Below the pieces are notes generated by a model, which was not told where the DNA came from, did no database searches, and was given only the letters and a program-made list of their open reading frames with translations. A stretch of DNA of 64,000 nt from 2-02-FULL-55-14 sp964534125 (lineage in GTDB: Bacteria > Bacteroidota > Ignavibacteria > UBA10030), in contig CAZHOJ010000011.1 of assembly GCA_964534125.1 (NCBI GenBank), positions 1 through 64,000 of the forward strand, written 5' to 3'. How positions within the stretch are numbered: the stretch's first letter is position 1; each line of letters opens with the position of its first letter. The position numbers and the translations under genes are program-made. Shown piece by piece: positions 6,429 through 15,380 of the stretch.

Positions 6429-9110
6429 CTACCAGTCCTTCCTCCAGTTCATCACCACCAGCAGCGGGTCGTTTGCCGGGTCGGATGACGCACGCGAATC
6501 GAGAGAAACAAATCTCTTGCCATCGGACGTAACGTCCCATCCCCAGGGGTTTCCCCCGGATGGAGATTCAAACAACGTCCTGGGAGTCCCGGGGAACAGC
6601 ACATCACCCTTGGTCTCGATCGGTACAGATTGTATCGTGCTGCCGCTCAAGTAAAAGAGTTCCTTCCCGTCGCCACGCCAGCGTGGAGCGCGGGCATTTT
6701 CCTTGCCGGAGGAGATCTGCCAGCGGGAACCTGTGGGAGGAAACGGAACGACATAGATCTGAAACACGCCGGTTTCGTTGGATGGATATGCAACCCACCG
6801 CCCGTCGGGGGAAACGTCTGGAAATTCATTGTCAAAGGAGTTCGTCACCACAGGTACGGGAGTGTGGTTCCCCTGGAGAGGGAGGGCGTAGATGTCATCC
6901 CGGCCTCCGCTGGTACTGAGGAGATAGAAGAGATGCCGCCCGTCGGGAGAAACCCGGGAGGTGCGTTCCCGCCCCTCCGGTACACGTAGTTGCTCCTCGG
7001 TCCCGAGTCCCATCGCGTCCTTTCGGTACATTCCGATGTTCCCATCGAGCTGGAAGGACGTAAAGAACACTGTCCGGCCGTCGGGAGACCAGGCGGGATA
7101 GTTTTCGGGCCCGGCACCGAACGTCAACCGGGACCGCACATTTCGGCGAACATTGTAGATCCAGATGTCCTGGAATCCTTGCACACCCTCGACGAGCGCC
7201 AGGTGGGATCCATCCGGCGACAGGCGAAGCCCTGCGATCTCGCCCCGAACCTGCGGTCCATCGATGATGGTCCCCTCCCGGTCGAGCCAGAGCGTCGAAG
7301 CGGTGACGACATCGCCATCCGACGAACCGGTGGTCTGAACGATCGTTCCGTCGTTGGAAACGGAGAAATCCGCCCTGCCCCTATTGGGATCGTAGGTGGG
7401 ATCCTCTGTCAGGGGGATAGGATCACCGGTCAGCTCCAGTGCGTCCGGATCGAACGGCTGTGCGATGAGCTTGTTGTCCCGATAGAAGAAGATATGCCCG
7501 TCCGCATACTGCGCATTCGATCGCGCGTTCAGCAATTCTTTTCTGTCGGGTGACGACAGCGAGCCGACCATGATCTTTCCATCCAGGACTCCGCCTACAG
7601 AAAGGAGCGTGAACAGGAAATGCTCTCCATCGGGAAGGAACCATGGCCAGCGACTGGAGCTCGCAGAGTTCACCAGCGTGGTCGTATCAGCGTTCATCAG
7701 CGGATGCGACTCTCCGCCGTTCGCGCTGACGACCCACAACCCGCTGCTTGCCGCAAAGCCGTTGTACACAATTTGAGCCGAACCGTTCCAGGTTGCCCCC
7801 TGGGATGCATTCAGATCGCATATGGTCAATGGAGAGCCGCCCATGATATCGATCTTCTTGAGGCTGCGACTAGTCTCGAAGCCGATCCAACGGTTATCCG
7901 GGGACCAGAAAGGTCTCTGCGCACCTTCCGTGCCGGGAAGTTTGCGTGGTGTTGCATCGTTCAACGCGCGGACATACAGACTTGCAGAACGAGCGGAGTC
8001 GACGCCCACGAAGGCGATCATTGACCCGTCCGGTGAGATCGCAAGGTGTCCGCCCCCTCGCCTCCCAAAAAAGACCCCTTCCGGGGGAAGGACCGCAAGC
8101 CGCAATTCGCGCTGCGGAACGGATGATCCAGCCAGAGAGAACCAGGCAAAGATAGCGGTGAGGACAGTGAGCGCTCCGGCCAGGGCCCAGGGGAGGATTG
8201 ACGTGAACCGTGAACCGTGAGCCGTGAACCGTGTGCCGTCTGCTGATGCGGGGGGGACATATGCGGCGCGGGAGCCCGTTATCCTGCTTACCCGAGATCG
8301 GCTCGACTCACGCTTGACACGCCGAAGATTGCGGGCCACCTCCGCAGCAGACTGATATCGATCTGCCGGATCCTTCGCCACGCAATCGAGAACGATCGCG
8401 TCCAGCTCGGCATCGATCTCCGGCTTGATCGTCCCGATTGGCGGAGGATCGACGTTCACGATCTCGTACGTGATAGCAGTCTCATGTACACCCTTGAACG
8501 GGGACTGTCCTGCGATCATCTCGTAGAGCAAAACACCCAAAGAAAAAATGTCGGTGCGGTGGTCTACGTCCAGCCCCTGCACCTGCTCGGGGGACATATA
8601 ACCGACCGTGCCCACCGTAGATCCCTCTTTGGTAAGCCGGGTCGCACCGCGGAGCTTGGCAAGCCCGAAATCCATGATCTGGACCGTCCCGTCCTTCTTG
8701 ATCATGATGTTCTCAGGCTTGATGTCCCGGTGCACGATGCCCTTATCATGCGCTGCTGCGAGGCCATCAGCGATCTGTATGCCGATCTCCAGTGCCTGCT
8801 TCAGCGGCAGGTTCTGTTTCTTCTCCTGAAGCGTCTGGCCGTCGACGTACTCCATGACGATGAATTGTTTGCCTTCGACATCCTCGATTCCGAAGATCGT
8901 GCAGATATTGGCATGGCTCAGCGAGGCAGCTGCCTGGGCTTCCTGGACGAAGCGCTCCTTGTCCTTCTCCGCCTCGGAGACGTGAGAGGGGAGGAACTTC
9001 AGTGCCACCGGGCGGTTGAGCTTGGTGTCGAGGGCCTTGTAGACCACGCCCATGCCGCCTTCGCCCAGTTTGGTCTCGATCTTGTAGTGGCCTATTTCAG
9101 TTCCGATCAT
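6429..9110 (-). CDS. Receptor-like Ser/Thr protein kinase with PD40 propeller
   Basis: 893 residues. Kinase domain 9-270: P-loop 15-24, K38, HRD 127-129, DFG 147-149, activation loop then GYMSPEQ. A basic juxtamembrane stretch (264-282) precedes a low-complexity linker and a membrane segment (about 305-325). The C-terminal part is a PD40 propeller with blades marked by ISPDGSM, WSPDNRW, LSPDGSH, WSPDGRT, VSPDGRH and VSPDGRW. Residues 294-303 (RFTAHGSRFT) are encoded by a tandem GTGAACC-type repeat that resembles intergenic sequence elsewhere in the window. The 190 bases downstream (6239-6428) hold only degenerate short repeats. No truncated leader or two-hairpin element precedes this gene. 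Confidence 0.95.
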   Translation of the reverse strand: MIGTEIGHYKIETKLGEGGMGVVYKALDTKLNRPVALKFLPSHVSEAEKDKERFVQEAQAAASLSHANICTIFGIEDVEGKQFIVMEYVDGQTLQEKKQNLPLKQALEIGIQIADGLAAAHDKGIVHRDIKPENIMIKKDGTVQIMDFGLAKLRGATRLTKEGSTVGTVGYMSPEQVQGLDVDHRTDIFSLGVLLYEMIAGQSPFKGVHETAITYEIVNVDPPPIGTIKPEIDAELDAIVLDCVAKDPADRYQSAAEVARNLRRVKRESSRSRVSRITGSRAAYVPPASADGTRFTAHGSRFTSILPWALAGALTVLTAIFAWFSLAGSSVPQRELRLAVLPPEGVFFGRRGGGHLAISPDGSMIAFVGVDSARSASLYVRALNDATPRKLPGTEGAQRPFWSPDNRWIGFETSRSLKKIDIMGGSPLTICDLNASQGATWNGSAQIVYNGFAASSGLWVVSANGGESHPLMNADTTTLVNSASSSRWPWFLPDGEHFLFTLLSVGGVLDGKIMVGSLSSPDRKELLNARSNAQYADGHIFFYRDNKLIAQPFDPDALELTGDPIPLTEDPTYDPNRGRADFSVSNDGTIVQTTGSSDGDVVTASTLWLDREGTIIDGPQVRGEIAGLRLSPDGSHLALVEGVQGFQDIWIYNVRRNVRSRLTFGAGPENYPAWSPDGRTVFFTSFQLDGNIGMYRKDAMGLGTEEQLRVPEGRERTSRVSPDGRHLFYLLSTSGGRDDIYALPLQGNHTPVPVVTNSFDNEFPDVSPDGRWVAYPSNETGVFQIYVVPFPPTGSRWQISSGKENARAPRWRGDGKELFYLSGSTIQSVPIETKGDVLFPGTPRTLFESPSGGNPWGWDVTSDGKRFVSLDSRASSDPANDPLLVVMNWRKDW
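8203..8240. repeat. Degenerate 7-bp tandem repeat inside a kinase gene
   Basis: About five imperfect copies of a GTGAACC/GTGAGCC unit, in frame, coding for part of the linker just before the membrane segment of the kinase. A similar repeat is intergenic at 57327-57355. Confidence 0.6.
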
Positions 9111-9168
9111 GATTTTCCTGTGCTTTGTCCTTTGCCTGGTAACGCTAACTCAACCCCCTTGAATATCT

Positions 9169-9194
9169 CCCCTTCTCTTCGTGAAGAGAAGGGG
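9169..9194. repeat. Perfect intergenic palindrome
   Basis: CCCCTTCTCTTC (9169-9180), a 2-base turn, and GAAGAGAAGGGG (9183-9194). It lies between two kinase genes, about 30 bases past the stop of the upstream one. No T-run follows on either strand, so it reads more like a dispersed palindromic repeat than a terminator. Confidence 0.5.
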
Positions 9195-9222
9195 GAATGT
9201 ACTGCGAGGGGGATGAGTTGCT

Positions 9223-11922
9223 CTACTTCTTCTCCACCAACGTCTGCCAGTTCGTGATGACAGAAAACACATTCGCGTCAACGGTCTCTTTGGTGATCGA
9301 ACCGATGAACCGCGATCCGTCGGCCAGAGCGTCAAAGATGCTGGCGTTCGGATCAGGGGTGAAGAGGGGGGACGGGACCGTGAACCGGGGAAAGCCGCTG
9401 TCAAACGAGACCTTCGACACGAAGACCTTTCCGTTCGAGTTGAAGGCGATCTCGCCGTTCCCAAGCCAGAGCGGGAACTGACCGCCGGACGTCGACACCT
9501 GCCATTTCTCGCTCTCCCGGGCGAATCGGCGGACATACACCTCGGTCCGCCCTGACGCGTCGGATTGATACGTGATCCACCTCCCGTCAGGGGAGAACGT
9601 AGTGTTCCACTCGTGGAACGATGTCGAGAGGATCGTATCGAGAACGTTCGGCCGTGAGAGATCGCCGGCAACAATATCGAAGCCGGATGCGAGCGTTTGA
9701 CGGGAGAAGACGATGGAATGCCCGTCGGGTGAGATCTGCGAGATCTGCAGCTCCGTGTCCTTCGCGTCGATGATGACCTGCTCCGTGCCGGTCCCGTCGG
9801 CGGCCTTCGCGATCACTTTCCAGTCGGATCCCTTCACGGAGTTGTAGACGATCGTCTTTCCGTCGGGAGTCCACGTTGGGAACACTTCGGGATCGGGACT
9901 GAACGTGAACCGTGACTTGATCCTTCGTTTGATGTCATAGACCCAGATGTCTTCGTTCGACTGATCGTCAGTTTCGTTGTACACGATCTTGGTGCCGTCC
10001 GGGGAAAGGGCCAACCCCAGGTTGGGCGTTCCGGGAAGAATGTCGGCCGTCCGACCCTTGCGGTCGAACCAGACGATCTCTCCTTCGGTCGCCGCAGGCG
10101 TGCTCAGATAGATAAGCACACCGTTCGGGGAAGCTGTGAACAGGGCCTTCGACCTGGCCGAGTAGAGGGGAATGCCCTTCTCAAGAGGGACCGGGTCCCC
10201 CGTAAGCTCCAGGGATCCGGCGTCGAATGCCTGAGCGATGAGTGTCGTCTTCCTGGTGTAGAGCAGGTATCCCGCCGAGTAGACGAGATTGGACGTCCCT
10301 CGCAACGGCAGCTGCTTCACGGTCCCATCCAGCGAACCCACGAATACCCCGGACGGCGCGGGAAGCGAACCGCCGCCCGCGTACCCGACGAACACAAAAT
10401 GCTCTCCGTCCGGGAGGAAAGAGGGGAAGCGGGGATAGAATCCTGCCGTGGAATCGAGGTGCGTGAGCTGCGTGAGAGCACCGCCGCCTGCGGGCACGGA
10501 GTACAGATTCACGTCCCCGATGAGCGGACTGAGCACGATGGTTCCATTCGGAGCCCACGCGCCTCCGCGTCCCTGCGGGACATCCGCGATATCGAGCGGG
10601 GGAGAGCCGAGCAGGTCGATCTTTCTGAGCTTCGTTCCGGAAAAGAACGCGATCTCCTTGCCGTCAGGGGCCCAGAAGGGGTACAGTGCCCCCTCGGTCC
10701 CGCTCAGTGGTGTTGCGTCAGCGGACGCCAGCCGGCGCAACCACAGTCTGGCTGTGCCATTGGAATCGGTCGCAGAGAATACCAGGGAGGTGCCGTCCTG
10801 CGACAGGGCGTAGTGACCTCCGTAGTCGTTCCAGATCAGCTGCCCGGGGGGCGGATCGATCAATGCCCGAACGGTCAGCGCGGCCGCAGGCGGGCTTCCC
10901 AGCATCGACGCCAGAACATATCCCACGACGGCGGCGAGCGGAATGCCGACAAGGAGCAGTATGGTCGTCAGCGGCAGACGCCAGCCTGCAGCTGACGGTG
11001 CCTCAGCAGCCGATCCGACCGTTCGTTCGGGTGACGAACTTTTCCTTGCCATCGCGGGCCGTGCTGCGGTGATCCTGCTCGCACGCGAACGGCTGGACTC
11101 CCTCCGGTACCGCTTCAGCTCGAGTGCGACCTGGCTTGCCGCCTGCGTCCGCTCATGCGGGTCCTTCTCCAGGCAATCGAGGACGATCGCATCGAGCTCG
11201 GGAGTGATCTCCGGCTTGATCGCCGACATCGGCGGCGAATCGACATTCACGATCTCGTATGCGATGGCTGTTTCATGCATCCCCTTGAAAGGGGGCTGAC
11301 CCGTGAGCATCTCGTAGAGGATCACACCAAGTGAGAAGATGTCGGAGCGATGGTCGGTCTCCTGTCCCTGCACCTGCTCCGGCGACATGTATCCTGCGGT
11401 ACCGACGGTCGAACCGTCCTTGGTCAGCCGTGAAGCGCCGCGCAGCTTTGCAAGTCCGAAGTCCATGATCTGCACGCGGCCATCCTTGCGGACCATAATG
11501 TTCTCGGGTTTGATGTCGCGGTGCACGATGCCATGTTCGTGCGCGGCTGCCAGGCCTTCTGCGATCTGGATCCCGACGTCGATCGATTCCTTCATCGAGA
11601 GGGATGGGATCTTCTCGGACAACATGCGGCCATCCACGAACTCCATAACGATGAAATGCTTTGCCCCGAGCGCAGTCGACGGGTCGTCAGCCTTCTCGAT
11701 CCCGAAGATCGTACAAATGTTCGGGTGATTGAGAGCAGCCGCGGCCTTGGCCTCCTGGACGAAACGCTCCAGGTCGGCCGGTTTGGAGGCTGCGTACTCG
11801 GGAAGAAATTTCAGGGCGACCTGGCGGTCGAGGTTGGTGTCAGTGGCCTTATAGACGACGCCCATCCCGCCTTCACCAAGCTTTGATTCGATCTTGTAGT
11901 GACCTATTGTTGATCCGATCAT
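9223..11922 (-). CDS. Receptor-like Ser/Thr protein kinase with PD40 propeller
   Basis: 899 residues from the ATG at 11920-11922, chosen because every paralogue starts at this M-I-G-x-x-I-G-H-Y; an in-frame upstream extension is encoded by intergenic repeat sequence. Kinase domain 9-280: P-loop 15-24, K38, HRD 134-136, DFG 154-156. Membrane segment about 318-341. The C-terminal propeller has PD40 blades (WAPDGKE, LSPDGTK, WTPDGKT, ISPDGHS, FSPDGRW). Residues 80-87 are an insert in the kinase domain encoded by a palindrome-like repeat. It is closely related to the kinase at 12079-14772 through the kinase domain and juxtamembrane region, but the propellers differ clearly. Confidence 0.95.
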   Translation of the reverse strand: MIGSTIGHYKIESKLGEGGMGVVYKATDTNLDRQVALKFLPEYAASKPADLERFVQEAKAAAALNHPNICTIFGIEKADDPSTALGAKHFIVMEFVDGRMLSEKIPSLSMKESIDVGIQIAEGLAAAHEHGIVHRDIKPENIMVRKDGRVQIMDFGLAKLRGASRLTKDGSTVGTAGYMSPEQVQGQETDHRSDIFSLGVILYEMLTGQPPFKGMHETAIAYEIVNVDSPPMSAIKPEITPELDAIVLDCLEKDPHERTQAASQVALELKRYRRESSRSRASRITAARPAMARKSSSPERTVGSAAEAPSAAGWRLPLTTILLLVGIPLAAVVGYVLASMLGSPPAAALTVRALIDPPPGQLIWNDYGGHYALSQDGTSLVFSATDSNGTARLWLRRLASADATPLSGTEGALYPFWAPDGKEIAFFSGTKLRKIDLLGSPPLDIADVPQGRGGAWAPNGTIVLSPLIGDVNLYSVPAGGGALTQLTHLDSTAGFYPRFPSFLPDGEHFVFVGYAGGGSLPAPSGVFVGSLDGTVKQLPLRGTSNLVYSAGYLLYTRKTTLIAQAFDAGSLELTGDPVPLEKGIPLYSARSKALFTASPNGVLIYLSTPAATEGEIVWFDRKGRTADILPGTPNLGLALSPDGTKIVYNETDDQSNEDIWVYDIKRRIKSRFTFSPDPEVFPTWTPDGKTIVYNSVKGSDWKVIAKAADGTGTEQVIIDAKDTELQISQISPDGHSIVFSRQTLASGFDIVAGDLSRPNVLDTILSTSFHEWNTTFSPDGRWITYQSDASGRTEVYVRRFARESEKWQVSTSGGQFPLWLGNGEIAFNSNGKVFVSKVSFDSGFPRFTVPSPLFTPDPNASIFDALADGSRFIGSITKETVDANVFSVITNWQTLVEKK
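11665..11683. repeat. 19-bp palindrome-like repeat inserted in frame in a kinase gene
   Basis: CCCGAGCGCAGTCGACGGG lies in the codons for residues 80-87 of the kinase. The related paralogue at 12079-14772 lacks these codons, and the one at 163-2883 has a longer relative at the same place (2604-2641). Sequences of the form GAGCGCAGTCGA are common dispersed repeats in many bacterial genomes (general knowledge). Confidence 0.55.
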
Positions 11923-12078
11923 GTTCTGGCTGCCCGATATTGGTTCTCGCAACGGCGCAAAGACCGCAACGCCAGCAGATATGGTGACGCAGAAGCGTCT
12001 TTCCAGTCTTCCATTATTCCAACATTCCAATCATCCCTGAACTCCGCCTGCCTACTCATCAGTATCCTCCTCCGGCCG

Positions 12079-14772
12079 TTACTCCCGATTCCCCTTCTTC
12101 TCCACCATCATGTCCCAGTTCACGAGCAGGGAGAGATTGTGCTTCTCGCCCTGGTTCGTGTTCCGCTGTGCGAGGAATCGTTTCCCGTCCGGCGTGATAT
12201 CGTAGACGTTCAACCCTGATTCTGCCCCGACCGAGAAAAGGGCGGTCTGCGGGCCGAGCCTCGGGACTCCGCCGGTCAGATCGACGCGGACGCTCACGAA
12301 GGCTGATCCGGACCTGAAGAATATCTCGCCGGAAGGTTTCCACCAGGGAAGGGAACCGCCGCCGGACGAGACCTGGATCTTTGCACCATCCTGTGGAAAT
12401 GGCCGGATGTAGACCTCATCTTTTCCGGATTCGTTCGACGCGAACGCAAACCAGCGGCCGTCGGGGGAGAAGGAGCCGCCATAGTCCTGAAATCCGGATC
12501 TGACCAGCTCCGTCTGTTCATTGCCGTCGCTTACGGGACTGTATCCGATCATACCACGCCCTGTTCCCTCGAACCGTGTCCACAGGAGGAATCTGCCATC
12601 CGGGGAGACCTCTGTCCCATAGACCGAACCGCGCTCTGCAGCGACGAAACGCTCCTCTTTGCTCAGACCATCCGACCGTTTTCGGAACAAGTGGAACTCG
12701 CCGGAACTTCCGTTGGAATAATAGACCGTCTTGCCGTCCCTGCTCCAGAAGGAGAACAGATCGCGGGCGAGGTCGAATGTGAATCGTGAGATAACGCCCC
12801 GGTTCAGGTCGTGGATCCAGATGTCCGTATTGCCATCGACATCGCTTTCGTAGGAAATCCTCTGTCCGTCGGGTGAGATTTTGGCCGACCCCGCATTGGT
12901 CCTGGTGATCTGCGTCTGTCCGCCTTTTCTGTCCACCCAGAGGAGTTCTCCGACAGATTCCTTAAAGACCGGCGCGAACAGCAGGAGGCCGCTCTGTGAG
13001 ACCGTGAAGTCTCCCTTCGCCCGCTGGGGCCAGAAGTTGACGTTCGACTGGATCGGTACAGGTGAGCCGCGAAGTTCATAGGTGTCGGGATCGAACGGCT
13101 GGGCGATAAGCGTACCCTGGCGAAGATACACGAGGTGTCCGGACGCATACATGACGTTCGAGACCCCGGTAAGGGGAAGAGCAGTGACAGAGCCGTCAAG
13201 ATCGCCGACGTACGTCTTGAAGTCGTCGCGAGCGGTGGATGCGCCTCCCCCGATCTCGAGGGTGACGAACAGGAAATGCTCACCGTCTGGCAGGAAGAAC
13301 GGGAATCGGGGATTCGTTCCACCGGCCGAATCGAGATCCGTCAGGCGACGTCCGGCACCACCATCGGCCGGGACGATATACAGATCTTTGTCCTCCGTGT
13401 CGGGCGCATATACAATGACCCCTTTCGGGCTCCATGCTCCCCCGCGGCCGTCCCGGGCATCGGCGACGGTGAGAGAAGGTCCGCCTGCGATGTCGGCCCG
13501 TTTCATTTTACCGGCTGCGAAGTACCCGATCGAGCGTCCATCCGGCGACCAGAACGGGTAGATGGCGCCCTGCGATTCCGGGATGCGGGCAACGGTTTTG
13601 GTCTCCATATCGCGGATAAAGACGCCATCCGCTCCTGCCGAATCGGTCGCGACGAATGCGAGGTGCCTGCCGTCCGGGGATATGGTCGTATTGCCGCCGC
13701 GGCCGTAGGTGAACCGAAGGCCGTCCGGCTCCTCGATCGTGACCCACAATGGCTGACCGGGGCCTGTTCGGTCCAGAACGAACGATGCTGCAGCGAAACC
13801 CGCTGCAGCAAGGACTATCACCACACCGATAGCGGCGGCAAGATGCTTCCAGGTGTATCGGGCGCCTTCCTCGGGCAGGATCTGTTCATCATGCGTGACC
13901 TGTGCGGAGGATGACTGCCGCATGATCGGTCTGGCCGCCGTTATCCTGCTCGCGCGCTGACGGCTGGACTCGCGGCGGTACCGCTTCAGTTCCAGGGCCA
14001 CCTGACTCGCAGCCTGCGTCCGCTCTTTGGGGTCTTTTTCGAGGCAATCAAGAACGATCGCATCCAACTCCGGTGTGATCTCCGGCTTGATCGCCGACAT
14101 GGGGGGAGAATCAACGTTCACGATCTCATACGCGATGGCCGTCTCGTGCATCCCCTTGAAGGGGGGCTGACCGGTGAGCATTTCGTAGAGCATGACGCCC
14201 AGCGAGAAGATGTCCGATCTGTGATCTGTTTCTTGTCCCTGTACCTGTTCAGGTGACATATACCCGGCAGTGCCGACGGTGGAACCCTCTTTGGTCAACC
14301 GTGACGCTCCGCGAAGCTTCGCAAGCCCGAAGTCCATGATCTGGACGATCCCATCCTTGCGGACCATGACGTTCTCGGGTTTCATGTCACGGTGCACGAT
14401 CCCCTTCTCGTGTGCCGCTGCCAGACCTTCGGCGATCTGGATGCCCGTCTCGATTGCCTGACGCATCGAAACGGAGGACATCTTCTCCGACAGCATTTGG
14501 CCGTCGACGAACTCCATCACGATGAAATGTTTGCTGTCCGCCTCGTCGATACCATGGATCGTGCAAATGTTCGGATGGTTGAGGGCCGCTGCAGCCTGAG
14601 CCTCCTGAACGAACCTGGCGACGTCCCGCTCTGAAGCGGTGATGTGTTCCGGGAGGAACTTGAGCGCGACGGGACGATTGAGTTTGGTGTCGGTGGCGCG
14701 ATAGACCACTCCCATCCCTCCCTCGCCCAACTTCTCGGTGATCTGATAATGTCCGATTGTCTGTCCAACCAT
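12079..14772 (-). CDS. Receptor-like Ser/Thr protein kinase with PD40 propeller
   Basis: 897 residues, the promoter-proximal member of this part of the array. Kinase domain 9-270: P-loop 15-24, K38, HRD 127-129 (followed by MKPEN), DFG 147-149, activation loop then GYMSPEQ. Membrane segment about 310-332. The C-terminal propeller has PD40 blades such as ISPDGRH, WSPDGRS, ISPDGQR, WSRDGKT, VSPDGRF and FSPDGRW. A good Shine-Dalgarno (GGGGAG, five bases from the ATG) supports the start. It lacks the small kinase-domain insert found in two paralogues and so represents the uninterrupted form. 513 bases of non-coding sequence lie upstream, which is where a promoter for this stretch of the array would be expected. 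Confidence 0.95.
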   Translation of the reverse strand: MVGQTIGHYQITEKLGEGGMGVVYRATDTKLNRPVALKFLPEHITASERDVARFVQEAQAAAALNHPNICTIHGIDEADSKHFIVMEFVDGQMLSEKMSSVSMRQAIETGIQIAEGLAAAHEKGIVHRDMKPENVMVRKDGIVQIMDFGLAKLRGASRLTKEGSTVGTAGYMSPEQVQGQETDHRSDIFSLGVMLYEMLTGQPPFKGMHETAIAYEIVNVDSPPMSAIKPEITPELDAIVLDCLEKDPKERTQAASQVALELKRYRRESSRQRASRITAARPIMRQSSSAQVTHDEQILPEEGARYTWKHLAAAIGVVIVLAAAGFAAASFVLDRTGPGQPLWVTIEEPDGLRFTYGRGGNTTISPDGRHLAFVATDSAGADGVFIRDMETKTVARIPESQGAIYPFWSPDGRSIGYFAAGKMKRADIAGGPSLTVADARDGRGGAWSPKGVIVYAPDTEDKDLYIVPADGGAGRRLTDLDSAGGTNPRFPFFLPDGEHFLFVTLEIGGGASTARDDFKTYVGDLDGSVTALPLTGVSNVMYASGHLVYLRQGTLIAQPFDPDTYELRGSPVPIQSNVNFWPQRAKGDFTVSQSGLLLFAPVFKESVGELLWVDRKGGQTQITRTNAGSAKISPDGQRISYESDVDGNTDIWIHDLNRGVISRFTFDLARDLFSFWSRDGKTVYYSNGSSGEFHLFRKRSDGLSKEERFVAAERGSVYGTEVSPDGRFLLWTRFEGTGRGMIGYSPVSDGNEQTELVRSGFQDYGGSFSPDGRWFAFASNESGKDEVYIRPFPQDGAKIQVSSGGGSLPWWKPSGEIFFRSGSAFVSVRVDLTGGVPRLGPQTALFSVGAESGLNVYDITPDGKRFLAQRNTNQGEKHNLSLLVNWDMMVEKKGNRE

Positions 14773-15286
14773 CTGTGCTCCCCTATCGTCGGGTAATGAA
14801 TACTATGCGGGACGGGCTGCTGATGTTCGCCTACCTGGAGCGTGTACAGTGCGATTCCGGACAAAAAGAATCCGGACGAAGGATCACGTGATCTCGTCGG
14901 GTCGTCGCCTTGTTGCGATCAGGTATGAGCGTTGGAACCGGTCTACAGCGAAAAGCTAGAGCTGTACCCGCAAGGGCACATGTTTCAGCGGCAGAAAAGG
15001 ACCTTCGGTGTCGCCATGTCCCGGGATCCGAAGGACCAATTCACTGAAAATGACAGGTATGACCTTTTTCAAAGCTGATAGCAAACGGTATGAACCGTTT
15101 CCGCTGTGTCTGAAAGGTTGGCTCAGGACAAGCGAATCGTCGGAAGAATATCCCAATTCTTAGAATTCCTGAGGTTGGGAATCTAACGAATGGCAGTCGA
15201 AAACCCTAGAAGAATGTGCTTAGAAAGCCATTAATTCTTGGCTTAGAGAGGTCATATGATGAGATTTTCCACACTCGAATGTCCTG
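14773..15286. other. Non-coding interval upstream of the kinase array
   Basis: I see no gene here. It contains a perfect 12-bp palindrome GATCACGTGATC (14882-14893), about 110 bases upstream of the kinase start and therefore a candidate operator; an inverted pair CCTTCGG/CCGAAGG (15002-15008, 15028-15034); and a hairpin TCCCAA/TTGGGA (15151-15180) with an inner AATTCT/AGAATT stem. No convincing -35/-10 pair could be assigned. Confidence 0.5.
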
Positions 15287-15322
15287 AAAGAAAAAGGCCC
15301 CGCAGTCGATTGACTGCGGGGC
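15287..15322 (-). terminator. Rho-independent terminator of the S9 peptidase gene
   Basis: On the minus strand an 11-bp perfect stem (GCCCCGCAGTC / GACTGCGGGGC, plus-strand 15297-15322) with a 4-base loop is followed by a C and a run of T (plus-strand A-tract 15291-15295). It lies about 60 bases after the stop of the gene at 15381-17519. Confidence 0.85.
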
Positions 15323-15380
15323 GCTCTGAGGAGCAAGCTTTCTCCCCATTCCGTACTCCGAACTCCCTGCTTGGTTGTCT

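Noticed and set aside
9169..9194. Perfect palindrome as a terminator for the kinase at 9223-11922
   Set aside because: No T-run on the minus strand after the hairpin.
11923..12030. N-terminal extension of the kinase at 9223-11922
   Set aside because: The extra 36 residues come from intergenic repeat words (TTCCATTATTCC type), and all paralogues start at the M-I-G-x-x-I-G-H-Y Met.
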